A stretch of DNA of 64,000 nucleotides from an uncultured Luminiphilus sp. (lineage in GTDB: Bacteria > Pseudomonadota > Gammaproteobacteria > Pseudomonadales > Halieaceae): assembly GCA_943787485.1 (NCBI GenBank), contig CALSMP010000001.1, positions 1-64,000 of the forward strand, given 5' to 3'. Positions 26,758-35,363 of the stretch are shown piece by piece. Positions within the stretch are counted from its first letter, which is position 1; every line of letters starts with the position of its first letter. A program made the position numbers and the translations under genes. Below the pieces are notes generated by a model that was given only the letters and a program-made list of their open reading frames with translations, searched no databases and was not told the origin of the DNA.

Positions 26758-27881
26758 TCACCTCCCCAGTACAGCGCCGATCGCACTGATTTGCCCGACC
26801 CTGATGGCGTCACCTAACCCGGGGCCCGTGAGGCCCGTATCGGCATAGTCGCTGGCCTTGACCGACTGTGCAGCAATGCAGGCAGAACGCAGTTGTTGGC
26901 AGCTCGAGTGAACGTTGGCCGTTGTCCCTTCCAGCGCCGCAAGCGCTTCAAGAAAGTCCTGAAACAAGGCATCCCGGCGCAGGGCATCGAGACCGCGCAA
27001 TAACTCAAGACAACCGGTGGGGTCCGCGAGCGCGGCCTTGGTGCGGGGCCGCCAGGTGCAGACCCTGTCAGCGAGGTCACGATAGTGATTGGGGGCTTTT
27101 ATACGGGTGGAGCAGTCGATAGCACGCTCAGGGGGTAATTCCGACAGCAATGATCGCCCAGCGGCATGGGCGAGGAGTGGGTGTGCTGCGCGGCGACTGT
27201 GCTGAAGCCGATCGATGCCCGAGGTCACTGACGAGCTCGGGTAGCCACAGCTGGCCAGTGCGCCGCAGTCCCTGCAGCACCTCGAAATAAGTCTGCCGGA
27301 TCCCGCTCACCCAATGCCCGCTCGGTCTCGACCCACACCCGCTCCGCTAGAGCAGATGCCCGAGCTCTCCGGACGCGGTGAGAGGGTGCGCATTAAGCTC
27401 GTGGGTTTCCGCTGCGATCGGTAAAAGCCGAGGTGTCGCGTAGCGCGCCGCGAACCGGGCGACCCGCAGCACCCGTAAGAGGGATCTTCCACAAAGTGTT
27501 CGGGGACACGTGCCGCAGGGCCTTGGCTGGCGAGGTCGGCCTGGCCCCCATAGGGGTCGATGATCGCGCCCTCGCGCCTCCTGCGGCCATCGCGTTGATC
27601 GTGAGGTCCCGCCGCGCCAGATCCTCCTCCAGCGTGACCGAGGGATCCGCGTGCACCGCAAACCCGTGATAGCCATGACCGCTCTTACGCTCGGTGCGCG
27701 CCAGCGCGTATTCCTCCTTGGTCTCGGGGTGCAAAAACACCGGGAAATCCTTGCCCACTTGGGTATAACCCTCGGCGAGCAAGGCCTCGGGTGTGCTCCC
27801 CACGACGACCCAATCGGTCTCCGAAAAAGGAAAGCCCAGTAGGGTATCGCGCACGGCGCCGCCAACTCGATAAACCGTCAT
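26758..27881 (-). CDS. cca: CCA-adding tRNA nucleotidyltransferase, frameshifted
   Basis: The start at 27879-27881 overlaps the apaH stop (ATGA). The N-terminal nucleotidyltransferase domain is intact: [27 protein letters not shown] (DxD-type metal site), [13 protein letters not shown] and [10 protein letters not shown]. Then multiple frame changes between about 27590 and 27300 break it. Corrected pieces read [67 protein letters not shown], and the tail [15 protein letters not shown] to VLGR at 26758. Corrected length is about 370 residues. The HD-phosphohydrolase signature of long gammaproteobacterial Cca could not be read in this disturbed stretch. The enzyme is essential or near-essential in bacteria lacking encoded CCA ends, so the breaks are probably sequence errors. 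Confidence 0.75.
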
Positions 27882-28723
27882 CGCGCCTTGGCCACCTTGC
27901 GCTTCTTCGCAGCATTTTTTGCGTGATAGCGCTCGCCGGTCTTGCGGTTTATGAGGGTAAGGACGCCGCCCCACACGCAACCCGTATCGAGACCGATAAA
28001 TTGGGGGTCGTCGGTTTCGCCCCCAAGGGAGGCCCAGTGGCCAAAAAAGACCTGCTCTTCCGGGGCGAGTTTGTTGGCATGTTTAAACCAGGCTGCGATG
28101 GGTTGGCCATTCAGCTTTTTCTTTTCCGGTGTCGATCCTTTGCTCTTGAAATCGAGCCCACCCGTGGGGGTGCAGTAGCGCATACGGGTGAGGTAATTGG
28201 TAATCACGCGAAGGCGTGCCAGCCCTTGCAAATGGGGCGACCATATCCAAGGTTCGTTGCCGTACATGGCCCCAAGAAAGTGGTCGCACTGCGGCCCTTG
28301 CAACGCCGCTTCCACCTCGGTGGCATAGCTAGCCGCCTCAAGCGCAGACCAACAAGGCGGTATGCCCGCATGGGTCATGATGTCGTTTCCATCGCGGTGC
28401 ACCAAGGGCCGATGTCGAAGCCAGTCCACAAGTTCATCGGCGTCGGGCGCCTCGAGAATATCGTTGATATTATCTGATCGACTCAGCCGGCCTTTGCCGC
28501 GATGGGCGGCGATTAAATGTAGATCGTGATTGCCCAGTACCGCAACGACGCTGTCTCGGTGCTGATAAAACCAGCGTAGCGTCGACAGATTGTCTGAGCC
28601 TCGGTTGACCAAATCGCCTACAGACCACAAACAGTCTTTGCCGGGGTCAAAGGCGACTTTTTTTAGTAGGCGTTTGAAGGCGGGAAAGCAGCCTTGGATA
28701 TCGCCAATTACATATGTCGTCAT
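27878..28723 (-). CDS. apaH: Symmetrical bis(5'-nucleosyl)-tetraphosphatase
   Basis: 281 residues. Hydrolyses Ap4A to two ADP and can decap Np4-capped RNA. Metallophosphoesterase motifs: VIGDIQGCF at the N-terminus, [24 protein letters not shown] and [10 protein letters not shown]. There is a short Lys/Arg-rich tail. It is followed by cca through an ATGA overlap. In most gammaproteobacteria apaG lies between rsmA and apaH; here it does not, and 295 bases without a gene separate apaH from rsmA. Confidence 0.93.
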   Translation of the reverse strand: MTTYVIGDIQGCFPAFKRLLKKVAFDPGKDCLWSVGDLVNRGSDNLSTLRWFYQHRDSVVAVLGNHDLHLIAAHRGKGRLSRSDNINDILEAPDADELVDWLRHRPLVHRDGNDIMTHAGIPPCWSALEAASYATEVEAALQGPQCDHFLGAMYGNEPWIWSPHLQGLARLRVITNYLTRMRYCTPTGGLDFKSKGSTPEKKKLNGQPIAAWFKHANKLAPEEQVFFGHWASLGGETDDPQFIGLDTGCVWGGVLTLINRKTGERYHAKNAAKKRKVAKAR

Positions 28724-28984
28724 GGGCGCTCAATGCTTATGGTGCGGGCCTTACATTTGTTTCGCCATTCTCCACACAACGCGGGGCAGTGCAACGCCGT
28801 TCGTTCTGGTGCTTTTGTAATCCAATGCAGCCTCGTGCCACCCTAGCCTGGTTTGCTGCGATCAGCGGGCGCCACTTGCAACGAGAACCGATGCGCGCAC
28901 TTTGTTTGACTGCCAGAGGGTTGACCTGTGCCCGCGATCAGTGTGGTGCGGGGTGGCTGCGCGGGTCGGAGTGTTCTTTCAAGA

Positions 28985-29026
28985 CAACCTAGGTGTGGGG
29001 AGCCTATCGGTTAGCAACCTAGGTGT
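28985..29026. repeat. 12-base direct repeat at the rsmA 3' end
   Basis: CAACCTAGGTGT occurs at 28985-28996 and 29015-29026. The second copy covers the rsmA stop codon and last codons. Both contain the palindrome CCTAGG. It lies in the 295-base gene-free gap (28724-29018) where apaG would be expected, and may mark a deletion junction (inference). I see nothing else in that gap. Confidence 0.5.
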
Positions 29027-29831
29027 CAGAAAGCTGGACGTCAGTAAGAAGTGCCGAAAGAGCGACAAACTGATTGATGCCCAGCGTCTCAGCACGGGCA
29101 TGAGGGTCGATGTCTACCGACCGAAGCTGGACGTCATCAAAGACGCCTTTAAAGTTGTTGCGCAGGGTTTTTCGACGCTGAGAAAAGGCGAGTTGGACGA
29201 CCTTACCGAGCTGGGTCTTGTCACAGCTGGGGTAAAGCGGCGCCTCGCGGGGCACTAAACGCACAATCGCCGACTGCACTTTCGGGGGGGGCGTGAACGC
29301 CTCCGGGGGTACGCTAAACAGGTGCGTCACATCACAGTCGTATTGCGCCATGATGCCTAGCCGGCCCCAGTCCTTGCTGCCCGGGGAGGCGGCCAATCGA
29401 TCCACCACTTCCTTCTGCAGCATAAAGTGCATATCGGCAATCAGCGGCGCCTGATCGAGCAAGCTAAAGAGCAGCGGTGTCGAAATATTGTAGGGGAGGT
29501 TGCCCACTACTCGGAGTTTCTTGTCCCCCGATACCAACGAGGTAAAATCGAATTTTAGGGCGTCTGCGCTGTGCAGTTTGAAGTCCGGATAGATACTAAA
29601 GCTGGCGAGCAGCTGCGTGGTCAGATCTCGGTCGAGCTCAATGGCGTCCAACCGGCAGCCGCTGACGACTAAGGCGCCGGTGAGGGCGCCCTGGCCGGGG
29701 CCAATCTCGACAACGTGGTCAGTGGCCGCTGGACTGACGGCGCGCGCGATGGCCTGAATGACAGCATCGTCTTGAAGGAAGTTCTGACCGAAGCGCTTTC
29801 GCGGTGTGTGGCCGGATTTTTGGGTCGCCAT
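29019..29831 (-). CDS. rsmA: 16S rRNA (adenine-1518/1519) dimethyltransferase
   Basis: 270 residues from the ATG at 29829-29831 (MATQKSGHTPRKRFGQNFLQ). The open frame runs 39 codons further upstream without family similarity. Dimethylates two adjacent adenines in helix 45 of 16S rRNA late in 30S assembly. SAM-binding motif VEIGPGQGALTGAL, acidic motif AIELDRDL, HSADALKFDF, the catalytic VVGNLPYNISTPL and MLQKEVVDRL are present. It is divergent from the ABC transporter genes at 30008, and separated from pdxA, its usual operon partner, by about 4.4 kb. Confidence 0.95.
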   Translation of the reverse strand: MATQKSGHTPRKRFGQNFLQDDAVIQAIARAVSPAATDHVVEIGPGQGALTGALVVSGCRLDAIELDRDLTTQLLASFSIYPDFKLHSADALKFDFTSLVSGDKKLRVVGNLPYNISTPLLFSLLDQAPLIADMHFMLQKEVVDRLAASPGSKDWGRLGIMAQYDCDVTHLFSVPPEAFTPPPKVQSAIVRLVPREAPLYPSCDKTQLGKVVQLAFSQRRKTLRNNFKGVFDDVQLRSVDIDPHARAETLGINQFVALSALLTDVQLSDT

Positions 29832-30007
29832 GCAAATCGATGTCGCGCGTGTGAGCCAAGGGTCTGTTAGCATCGCATGATTAGGCGCAGGGCGCCGGGA
29901 TTTTTTAAGCGAGCGTTGCGGCCGGTGACGGTGACGCGGGCAGTGCAAGTGTAACAGTGGTGTCTGCTCGCCATCTTGGAGAATAAAGCGTACGTGAGTG
30001 TTACCCC

Positions 30008-30784
30008 ATGACCGCAGGCCAGTATTTCAGTCTGATCGACACGATGGCACGTCTATCGCTCAAAGCAGAGGCGCAGCGTTATTACCTGGGTTATCTGTGG
30101 TGGGTGTTGGAGCCGTTGCTCTGGGTGGGCGTGTTCTACGTGGTGTTTTTCCAGCTCTTGGGAACGCGCACGCCGGATTTTTTGATGTTTCTTGCTGTTG
30201 GCAAGCTCATGTTTATCTGGTTTTCTAAAACCGTGAATTACGCGGGTAATAGCCTGACGACAAATGCGGGCCTTATTGGCCGAATGGACCTTCCCAAAAG
30301 CCTGTTTCCACTGACGGTCGTGCTGGAGTGTTCTTATCGTCAAGTCGCGGTGTTCCTATTGCTGTTTGTCCTGATTGTTACTGATGGCTTCTCGCCCAGT
30401 ATGCTCTGGTTTTGGTTATTTCCGCTGCTGATCGTTCAGCTTCTACTGATCGTTTTTTGCAGCTGCGTCGCCGCTGTTTTGGTGGCATTTCAACGGGATT
30501 TTGGCTTGCTGATCAACTTGGGCATGGTGTTCTTGATGTTTGTGTCCGGGGTTTTTTGGGATATTCGTGATATCGCCAATATGGCGGCAGCCGATGCCTT
30601 GTTAACCTGGAATCCTATTGCTTTTTTGTTGCATAGCTATCGGCAAGTGCTGCTTTGGGGCGAGGTTCCCGATGGCTGGCATTTGCTCAACCTCGGCCTG
30701 TTCTCGCTTGTGGCTATGTTGGTGACCTTGCGTTTGATGCAACGCTATGGCGCCCACGTTGCGCGACGCGTGGTGTCTGCATGA
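30008..30784 (+). CDS. ABC-2 type polysaccharide export permease (Wzm/KpsM-like)
   Basis: 258 residues with about six membrane helices (YLWWVLEPLLWVGVFYVVFF, VFLLLFVLIVTDGF, WFWLFPLLIVQLLLIVF and others). The N-terminal RLSLKAEAQRYYLGYLWW and the central loop MDLPKSLFPLTVVLE are typical of O-antigen or capsule exporters. It moves lipid-linked or phospholipid-terminated glycans across the inner membrane with the ATPase encoded next. Overlaps that gene by ATGA. Gene context (between rsmA and pdxA) is unusual. The name wzm would be by family only. Confidence 0.88.
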   Translation: MTAGQYFSLIDTMARLSLKAEAQRYYLGYLWWVLEPLLWVGVFYVVFFQLLGTRTPDFLMFLAVGKLMFIWFSKTVNYAGNSLTTNAGLIGRMDLPKSLFPLTVVLECSYRQVAVFLLLFVLIVTDGFSPSMLWFWLFPLLIVQLLLIVFCSCVAAVLVAFQRDFGLLINLGMVFLMFVSGVFWDIRDIANMAAADALLTWNPIAFLLHSYRQVLLWGEVPDGWHLLNLGLFSLVAMLVTLRLMQRYGAHVARRVVSA

Positions 30785-31464
30785 GCGCAGTTATTCGTTT
30801 AGAAGGTGTCACGATGTCTTTCGGATTGAGTGGCGCAAACAGCGGTGAGCACCAGGTGTTGAATAATCTAGATTTAGAGATTCGACAGGGTGAGCGAATC
30901 GGATTGGTGGGTCGAAATGGAGCCGGGAAGTCGACCCTGTTGCGTGTTATAGGTGGAATCTTTCCCCCAGCGACTGGGAAGGTGTGGCGTCATCCGGATA
31001 AAACCGTAGCACTGTTATCTCTGGGCCTAGGTTTTAAAGGGGATTTATCCGGGCGGGACAATGCCCTACTGGCAGCCATGCTGCAGGGTATGTCGCGGCG
31101 AGAAGCCCGGAAGCGCTTGGAGGCCATTGGTGAGTTTACCGAGCTCGGCGATTTTTACGATCAGCCGGTCAAAACCTACTCTTCGGGTATGCGATCAAGA
31201 CTCGGATTTGCCACCGGCTTGCTTCTCGATACCGATATTTTATTACTCGACGAGATCTTGGCGGTGGGAGACCACCTATTTCGCCAAAAGGCACGGCTGG
31301 CACTGAAGGAACTTCTGTCGCCGGATAAGACCGTGATTCTGGTTCACCACATTGAGCAGGCGATTAAAGAAACCTGTCATCGAGCCCTCTGGTTGGAGAG
31401 TGGCAAAATTCGGCAAGATGGTGCTGTGCCAGACGTCTTGGCGGTCTATGCGGCAGAGACTTAG
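30781..31464 (+). CDS. Polysaccharide export ABC transporter ATP-binding protein (Wzt/KpsT-like)
   Basis: 227 residues from the ATG at 30781, coupled to the permease gene by ATGA overlap. Walker A GRNGAGKST, signature YSSGMRSRLGFA, Walker B ILLLDEILAVGD and H-loop VHH are present. It has KpsT/TagH-type length and ends right after the ATPase domain, without the C-terminal carbohydrate-binding domain of O-antigen-recognising Wzt proteins. The exported glycan is therefore probably not selected by a terminal modification (inference from family knowledge). Confidence 0.9.
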   Translation: MSAVIRLEGVTMSFGLSGANSGEHQVLNNLDLEIRQGERIGLVGRNGAGKSTLLRVIGGIFPPATGKVWRHPDKTVALLSLGLGFKGDLSGRDNALLAAMLQGMSRREARKRLEAIGEFTELGDFYDQPVKTYSSGMRSRLGFATGLLLDTDILLLDEILAVGDHLFRQKARLALKELLSPDKTVILVHHIEQAIKETCHRALWLESGKIRQDGAVPDVLAVYAAET

Positions 31465-31479
31465 CTGAATCTATGCCCG

Positions 31480-31920
31480 CTAGATGAGGCACTTGTCCAG
31501 CGAGCCGCCTTTTTCGACGTAGGCTTTGAATACCAGAGGCATCCTTCCTCGGCCGGTCCACCGATGAATGTCTCCTTTGACTTTTAGTTGATACTTCGGT
31601 GCAATTTTCGTGCCTTTCTTGGGGCCGGTTTTTTTTGCGCTGGGCTTTCTCTTGCTCGCCCCCATTTTGTTTTTAAGACGCTTGCCTTGCAGATCCGACG
31701 GTGTCAGACCCGCTTCCTCCAGTAAGGCGCTCACCTTTTCGACCACTGCTTTTTGGCGGATCTGAACTTTGTCGCGCTCCCGTTGCTTGCTGACCTCCAG
31801 TGCGCTTTTAAGGTGGTCGATGGCCTTTTCTAGCTCCTCTAGGGGAAGCTGTTTACTCAGCTTGGTTGCGATTCTTTTGGACCGTGCGATGGCTGCAAGC
31901 GGGTTGGCGCCAAGACTCAT
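31480..31920 (-). CDS. H-NS-family nucleoid-associated protein
   Basis: 146 residues from the ATG at 31918-31920, with GGAGA upstream. An N-terminal helical oligomerisation region (LEELEKAIDHLKSALEVSKQ, coiled coil) is followed by a Lys-rich linker (KRKPSAKKTGPKKGT). The C-terminal DNA-binding domain contains HRWTGRGRMP, corresponding to the TWTGRGR AT-hook-like loop of H-NS. Such proteins silence AT-rich, often acquired, DNA. It sits beside glycan genes inserted into a conserved operon, as expected for a locally encoded silencer (inference). It converges on the ABC transporter genes with 15 bases between stops. Confidence 0.8.
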   Translation of the reverse strand: MSLGANPLAAIARSKRIATKLSKQLPLEELEKAIDHLKSALEVSKQRERDKVQIRQKAVVEKVSALLEEAGLTPSDLQGKRLKNKMGASKRKPSAKKTGPKKGTKIAPKYQLKVKGDIHRWTGRGRMPLVFKAYVEKGGSLDKCLI

Positions 31921-32286
31921 TTTTTTATCTCTCCTTAAACAAAAGTTGATTACCCTGAACCGTGACAAAATGTACGGACATTTTCAAGCGCCGGGCCCGA
32001 CCAAGGCATGACTAGTGGGACCTGCTTTTGACTGGTTGCGGTCGCCCAGATGCTAGGGGGTTGTGCAGCTGATGTTACTGACACCCTGCTAACCCTTTGC
32101 TTTATATGATGTATTTTTTAACTTAGCCATGGAGTGCAGCGACTTATTTTCGTGCATCTCAGCTGGATGTAATAATTAATGGACATACCAATATAATAAA
32201 ATATTTTTACAGAAGGTGGTCGCTGGTTGAGATGTTCAGGGGTCGTGGAAGCCTGTCCCAAGGAGTAGCAGTGGCGGAATAAGTCC
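31921..32286. other. AT-rich intergenic region upstream of the H-NS-like gene
   Basis: No gene. Bases about 32098-32215 are strikingly AT-rich compared with the surroundings, with tracts such as TATATGATGTATTTTTTAA and AATATAATAAAATATTTTTA. This is the kind of DNA H-NS proteins bind and may serve autoregulation of the adjacent gene. No clear -35/-10 pair was chosen. Confidence 0.45.
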
Positions 32287-34098
32287 TCATTCTGAGGCGG
32301 CGCTCCAAATGTCGGGCCAGGCGTCCAAAGCCTCGGCGAAGGTCGAGATACCCTCTTTTAAGTGTTCCAATACCTTGTTCTCGTCATTCACGGGGAAGGC
32401 GAGCACCGCGCTGAGACTCGATTCAGCTGTCAAGGCGCGCATGACTTCTTGCGTGCCGCGTTCAAGGTAGCGAGCCCAGTTCTGTGACTCCAGGCTCCCG
32501 GCCCGATTGAGCTGGCGTTGGTAGGCCTCCAACTGTGCGGCATGCCAGTGGGCGAGCCACAGCTGACCCTGGTACGTGATTTCTTGAGCACTCTGTGTTG
32601 CAAAACGCTCAAGTGACTCTGAGAGTTGTTTTAGTCGGTGCTCGGGTTCCAGCCTCTCAAACAGATTAATTTGCTCTCCTAGCCAGCGGGTCAGCAAGCC
32701 TACGCCGCCCTCGGCGGGGATGGGAGTTTTCAATCCGCGGGTCCCGCGTTGTTCTATCGGGTGATGGGGAACGGCCCATTCATGATTGAGCACCAGTGAC
32801 TCTGGGTGGATGGCGGTCACCATACAGGCAAACAGGCTGTCCTCGCCTCGGAAAGCGGGAAGGAACGGTGGCAGTAGCTGGCTGGCGTCGTATCCTGATA
32901 TCTGGGACATCACGCCGTGTTTTGTGAAAGTGGGCGCGGTATAGCCCAGCCATACTGCTCTGGCCTCTACGGTTTGGGTAACACCGCCTTCAACGGTAAG
33001 TAAACGGTCGATCGATTCGGTGTCCAGTTCTACAATCCAGTGACCACCTCCAGTGCCTGGATCCCCCCAGGTGCTGCACTGTGTCTGGATAATCCGGGAC
33101 CGAGGACTCAGGGACCTTACAAAGGCGCCGTTAGCGCCCCTGAGAGATTCCTGGCTTATGTCACCGTGAATCAGCGAACCGAGTGCCTGAGGCAGCGTCG
33201 ACCCCAGTTGTCGTGACATGAGGGCGATCGGGCTGTCGCGCAGTAGCCGCTTGTGCTCGGCCATGGCGGCACTAGAGGAATAAAATACCGCTTTGCGGCC
33301 AGTAATGCTGCCAAACTGCACTTTCTCAGAGGGGAGCGGGTTGCGCACGGCTTCGCACAGCACGTCATCATCGAAAATAATGACCCGTTTGCCGACTCCT
33401 AGCAGCAGCGCGAGGGTGCGCGCAAGCCCATATGTTGGGAGGTCGCCCCAGTGCGACCGGTCCAGCAGAAATCGGATGCTCGCTTCGTGCTCAGGCAGGC
33501 TGTTGATTAGCCGAGCGATCAAAGCGCTGCGCTCATCGAGGCCGAAATAGTTGGCTTGGAAATTACCGGCATGGTTGTGGGCGTCGACAATGGCCCGGTT
33601 GCAACCAGCATTTTCCGGATCCCTTGAGTCATCTATTATCGTCAAACTTTCGGGGATCTGGGTGCCTGAGCTTGATGCCATGCTGGCAAGAAGCCGCTCT
33701 AGCGCCTCGGGGCGGTCACAGGTGATGATGAAGACTTTAACCGGGGGTAGTGCTGCCGTGTCGTCACCATGGGTTAATCGCTCCAGTAACTCATCTGCCG
33801 AGCGAAACAGCCCCGCATCTCGAACCTGTTGGAGCACCGGGACAACAGGGTCCACTTGGCCGCCTAGTTGGGGCAGCGTGGCCACCAGATGTTCTGCATG
33901 ACCCCGCAGTGTCCGGAAAGCCTCGCAATAGGTGAGGCTAATGCCGACCTCCCGACGGACTAGTAGTCGCTTGCCGGTATGGGGGTCAAATAGCAGAGTG
34001 AGTTCGTCAGTGGTTGGTATTAGCTCTACGCCGGTGAAGCTCCAGAGTGTATCGGTGTTGTTATTTGATACTGCAGCTGGATTATTCGATTCGTTCAT
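32287..34098 (-). CDS. Family 2-like glycosyltransferase with an N-terminal PqqD-like region
   Basis: 603 residues from the ATG at 34096-34098; a GTG at 34188 extends it by 30 residues, and neither has a strong ribosome binding site. Residues about 15-110 (TLLFDPHTGKRLLV, TYCEAFRTLRGHAEHL, VLQQVRDAGLFRSADEL) have the layout of a PqqD/RRE-like winged fold, a suggestion only. From about 120 a GT-A core follows: VKVFIITCDRPEALERLLAS, LTIIDDSRDPENAGCN, the acidic metal motif IIFDDDVL, and later AFRGEDSLFACMV and LNHEWAVPH. The C-terminal 180 residues are helical. It is downstream of pdxA on the same strand. The substrate is unknown. Confidence 0.6.
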   Translation of the reverse strand: MNESNNPAAVSNNNTDTLWSFTGVELIPTTDELTLLFDPHTGKRLLVRREVGISLTYCEAFRTLRGHAEHLVATLPQLGGQVDPVVPVLQQVRDAGLFRSADELLERLTHGDDTAALPPVKVFIITCDRPEALERLLASMASSSGTQIPESLTIIDDSRDPENAGCNRAIVDAHNHAGNFQANYFGLDERSALIARLINSLPEHEASIRFLLDRSHWGDLPTYGLARTLALLLGVGKRVIIFDDDVLCEAVRNPLPSEKVQFGSITGRKAVFYSSSAAMAEHKRLLRDSPIALMSRQLGSTLPQALGSLIHGDISQESLRGANGAFVRSLSPRSRIIQTQCSTWGDPGTGGGHWIVELDTESIDRLLTVEGGVTQTVEARAVWLGYTAPTFTKHGVMSQISGYDASQLLPPFLPAFRGEDSLFACMVTAIHPESLVLNHEWAVPHHPIEQRGTRGLKTPIPAEGGVGLLTRWLGEQINLFERLEPEHRLKQLSESLERFATQSAQEITYQGQLWLAHWHAAQLEAYQRQLNRAGSLESQNWARYLERGTQEVMRALTAESSLSAVLAFPVNDENKVLEHLKEGISTFAEALDAWPDIWSAASE

Positions 34099-34283
34099 TG
34101 TTGCTGTTGCTCTCGTGATTCGCGCTACTTGTTGGTTCTGTCGAGATATTTCAATGTCTGTTCCGACGATCGGCCCTCGGCTAGTCACCGGTGAGTAAGA
34201 CTCTTGTTAGTGCTATGGACTCGGGAGCGAATGCTACCAGTTTGTGCAGGTGCTTGCGCTGTATACCTGATGGCGTGTGGTGG

Positions 34284-35300
34284 TTATGGCATCGAGCCTA
34301 AGCGGTTGTGGGCCATCGAAAGGGCAAGTTTCATGGCCGACGTGATGCTGCCCCCATCCGCTTGCCCAGTGCCCGCTAGGGTCAAGGCGGTGCCATGATC
34401 GACCGATGTGCGAATAATGGGCAGTCCGAGGGTGACATTAACCGCTTCCCCAAACCCAGTTGCCTTCAACACAGGCAACCCCTGATCGTGATACATCGCC
34501 AGATAGGCGTCGGTTTGTTCACGCATGAGACTATTGTAGGCAGTGTCGGCTGATAATGGCCCAGTCAGCATCAACCCCTCGAGGCGAAGCTTTTCAACTA
34601 CCGGAGCGATGATCTCGATTTCCTCGCGACCTAGATGGCCTCCCTCGCCCGCATGAGGATTTAGACCCAGCACCGTGATTCGCGGTTCAGGAATTCCGAG
34701 GAGAGCTTTGCAATCGTGATGAAGAATACGCAGCGTTTCCTCAAGCCCGGCCGGAGTGATCGCTCGTGAGACATCTGTGAGTGGCAGGTGAGTGGTGGCC
34801 AACGCGACCCGCAGAGTGTCCGTGGCCAACAGCATAACAACCCGGTCGCAGTCGAAATGCTCGGCCAAAAACTCAGTGTGCCCGAAGAAAGGAACCCCCG
34901 CGTCGTTGATCACAGATTTTTGCACGGGCCCCGTAACTAAAGCCTGCGCGTCGTCGTAACGGCACAGCTCGGCTGCCAAGGTTAGCGTTGCCAACACATA
35001 AGGGGCGTTGAGGGCATTGAGTTGCCCTGCAACGACTGGAGCGGGGGCTTTGACATGCGTGATACGTAGTGACCCGGGTTGATGTTGCACGGGGGCATCT
35101 CCCGTGGTGTAGGGGTGCAATATGAGTGGCAGGCCCAGCTGTCTGGCTCGATTGAGAAGTAGGCTCTCGTCGGCGACACACAGTAATTCCGCATCCCATT
35201 CCAGTTGTGCCGCCATGATCACTACATCAGGTCCAATGCCCCCGGGTTCGCCGGGGGTCAGAACCAGTCGCGGTATCTTGCTGGTGGTGGGATTAGCCAT
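34284..35300 (-). CDS. pdxA: 4-hydroxythreonine-4-phosphate dehydrogenase
   Basis: 338 residues. NAD-dependent oxidation and decarboxylation step of pyridoxal phosphate synthesis. N-terminal LVLTPGEPGGIGPDVV, TGPVQKSVINDAG, metal-ligand His in FFGHTEFLAEH, NPHAGEGGHLGREE and the third His in YHDQGLPVLK, then VDHGTAL near the end. It lies 63 bases downstream of surA on the same strand, as in the classical lptD-surA-pdxA-rsmA operon, but rsmA does not follow. Confidence 0.95.
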   Translation of the reverse strand: MANPTTSKIPRLVLTPGEPGGIGPDVVIMAAQLEWDAELLCVADESLLLNRARQLGLPLILHPYTTGDAPVQHQPGSLRITHVKAPAPVVAGQLNALNAPYVLATLTLAAELCRYDDAQALVTGPVQKSVINDAGVPFFGHTEFLAEHFDCDRVVMLLATDTLRVALATTHLPLTDVSRAITPAGLEETLRILHHDCKALLGIPEPRITVLGLNPHAGEGGHLGREEIEIIAPVVEKLRLEGLMLTGPLSADTAYNSLMREQTDAYLAMYHDQGLPVLKATGFGEAVNVTLGLPIIRTSVDHGTALTLAGTGQADGGSITSAMKLALSMAHNRLGSMP

Positions 35301-35363
35301 GCAGAATCAACGGGAAGAGCTGGGGAGAAAAGGGCTTGTCGGGATCAATGAGCGCGCTGGGCG

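Noticed and set aside
26340-26813. Open frame antisense to folB
   Set aside because: Overlaps folB almost entirely and has no similarity to a known family.
28724-29018. Possible hidden apaG gene
   Set aside because: Translating the gap gives early stops in the frames read and no ApaG-type motif.
28902-29258. Plus-strand open frame over the rsmA 3' end
   Set aside because: Antisense to rsmA; no similarity to ApaG or any other family.
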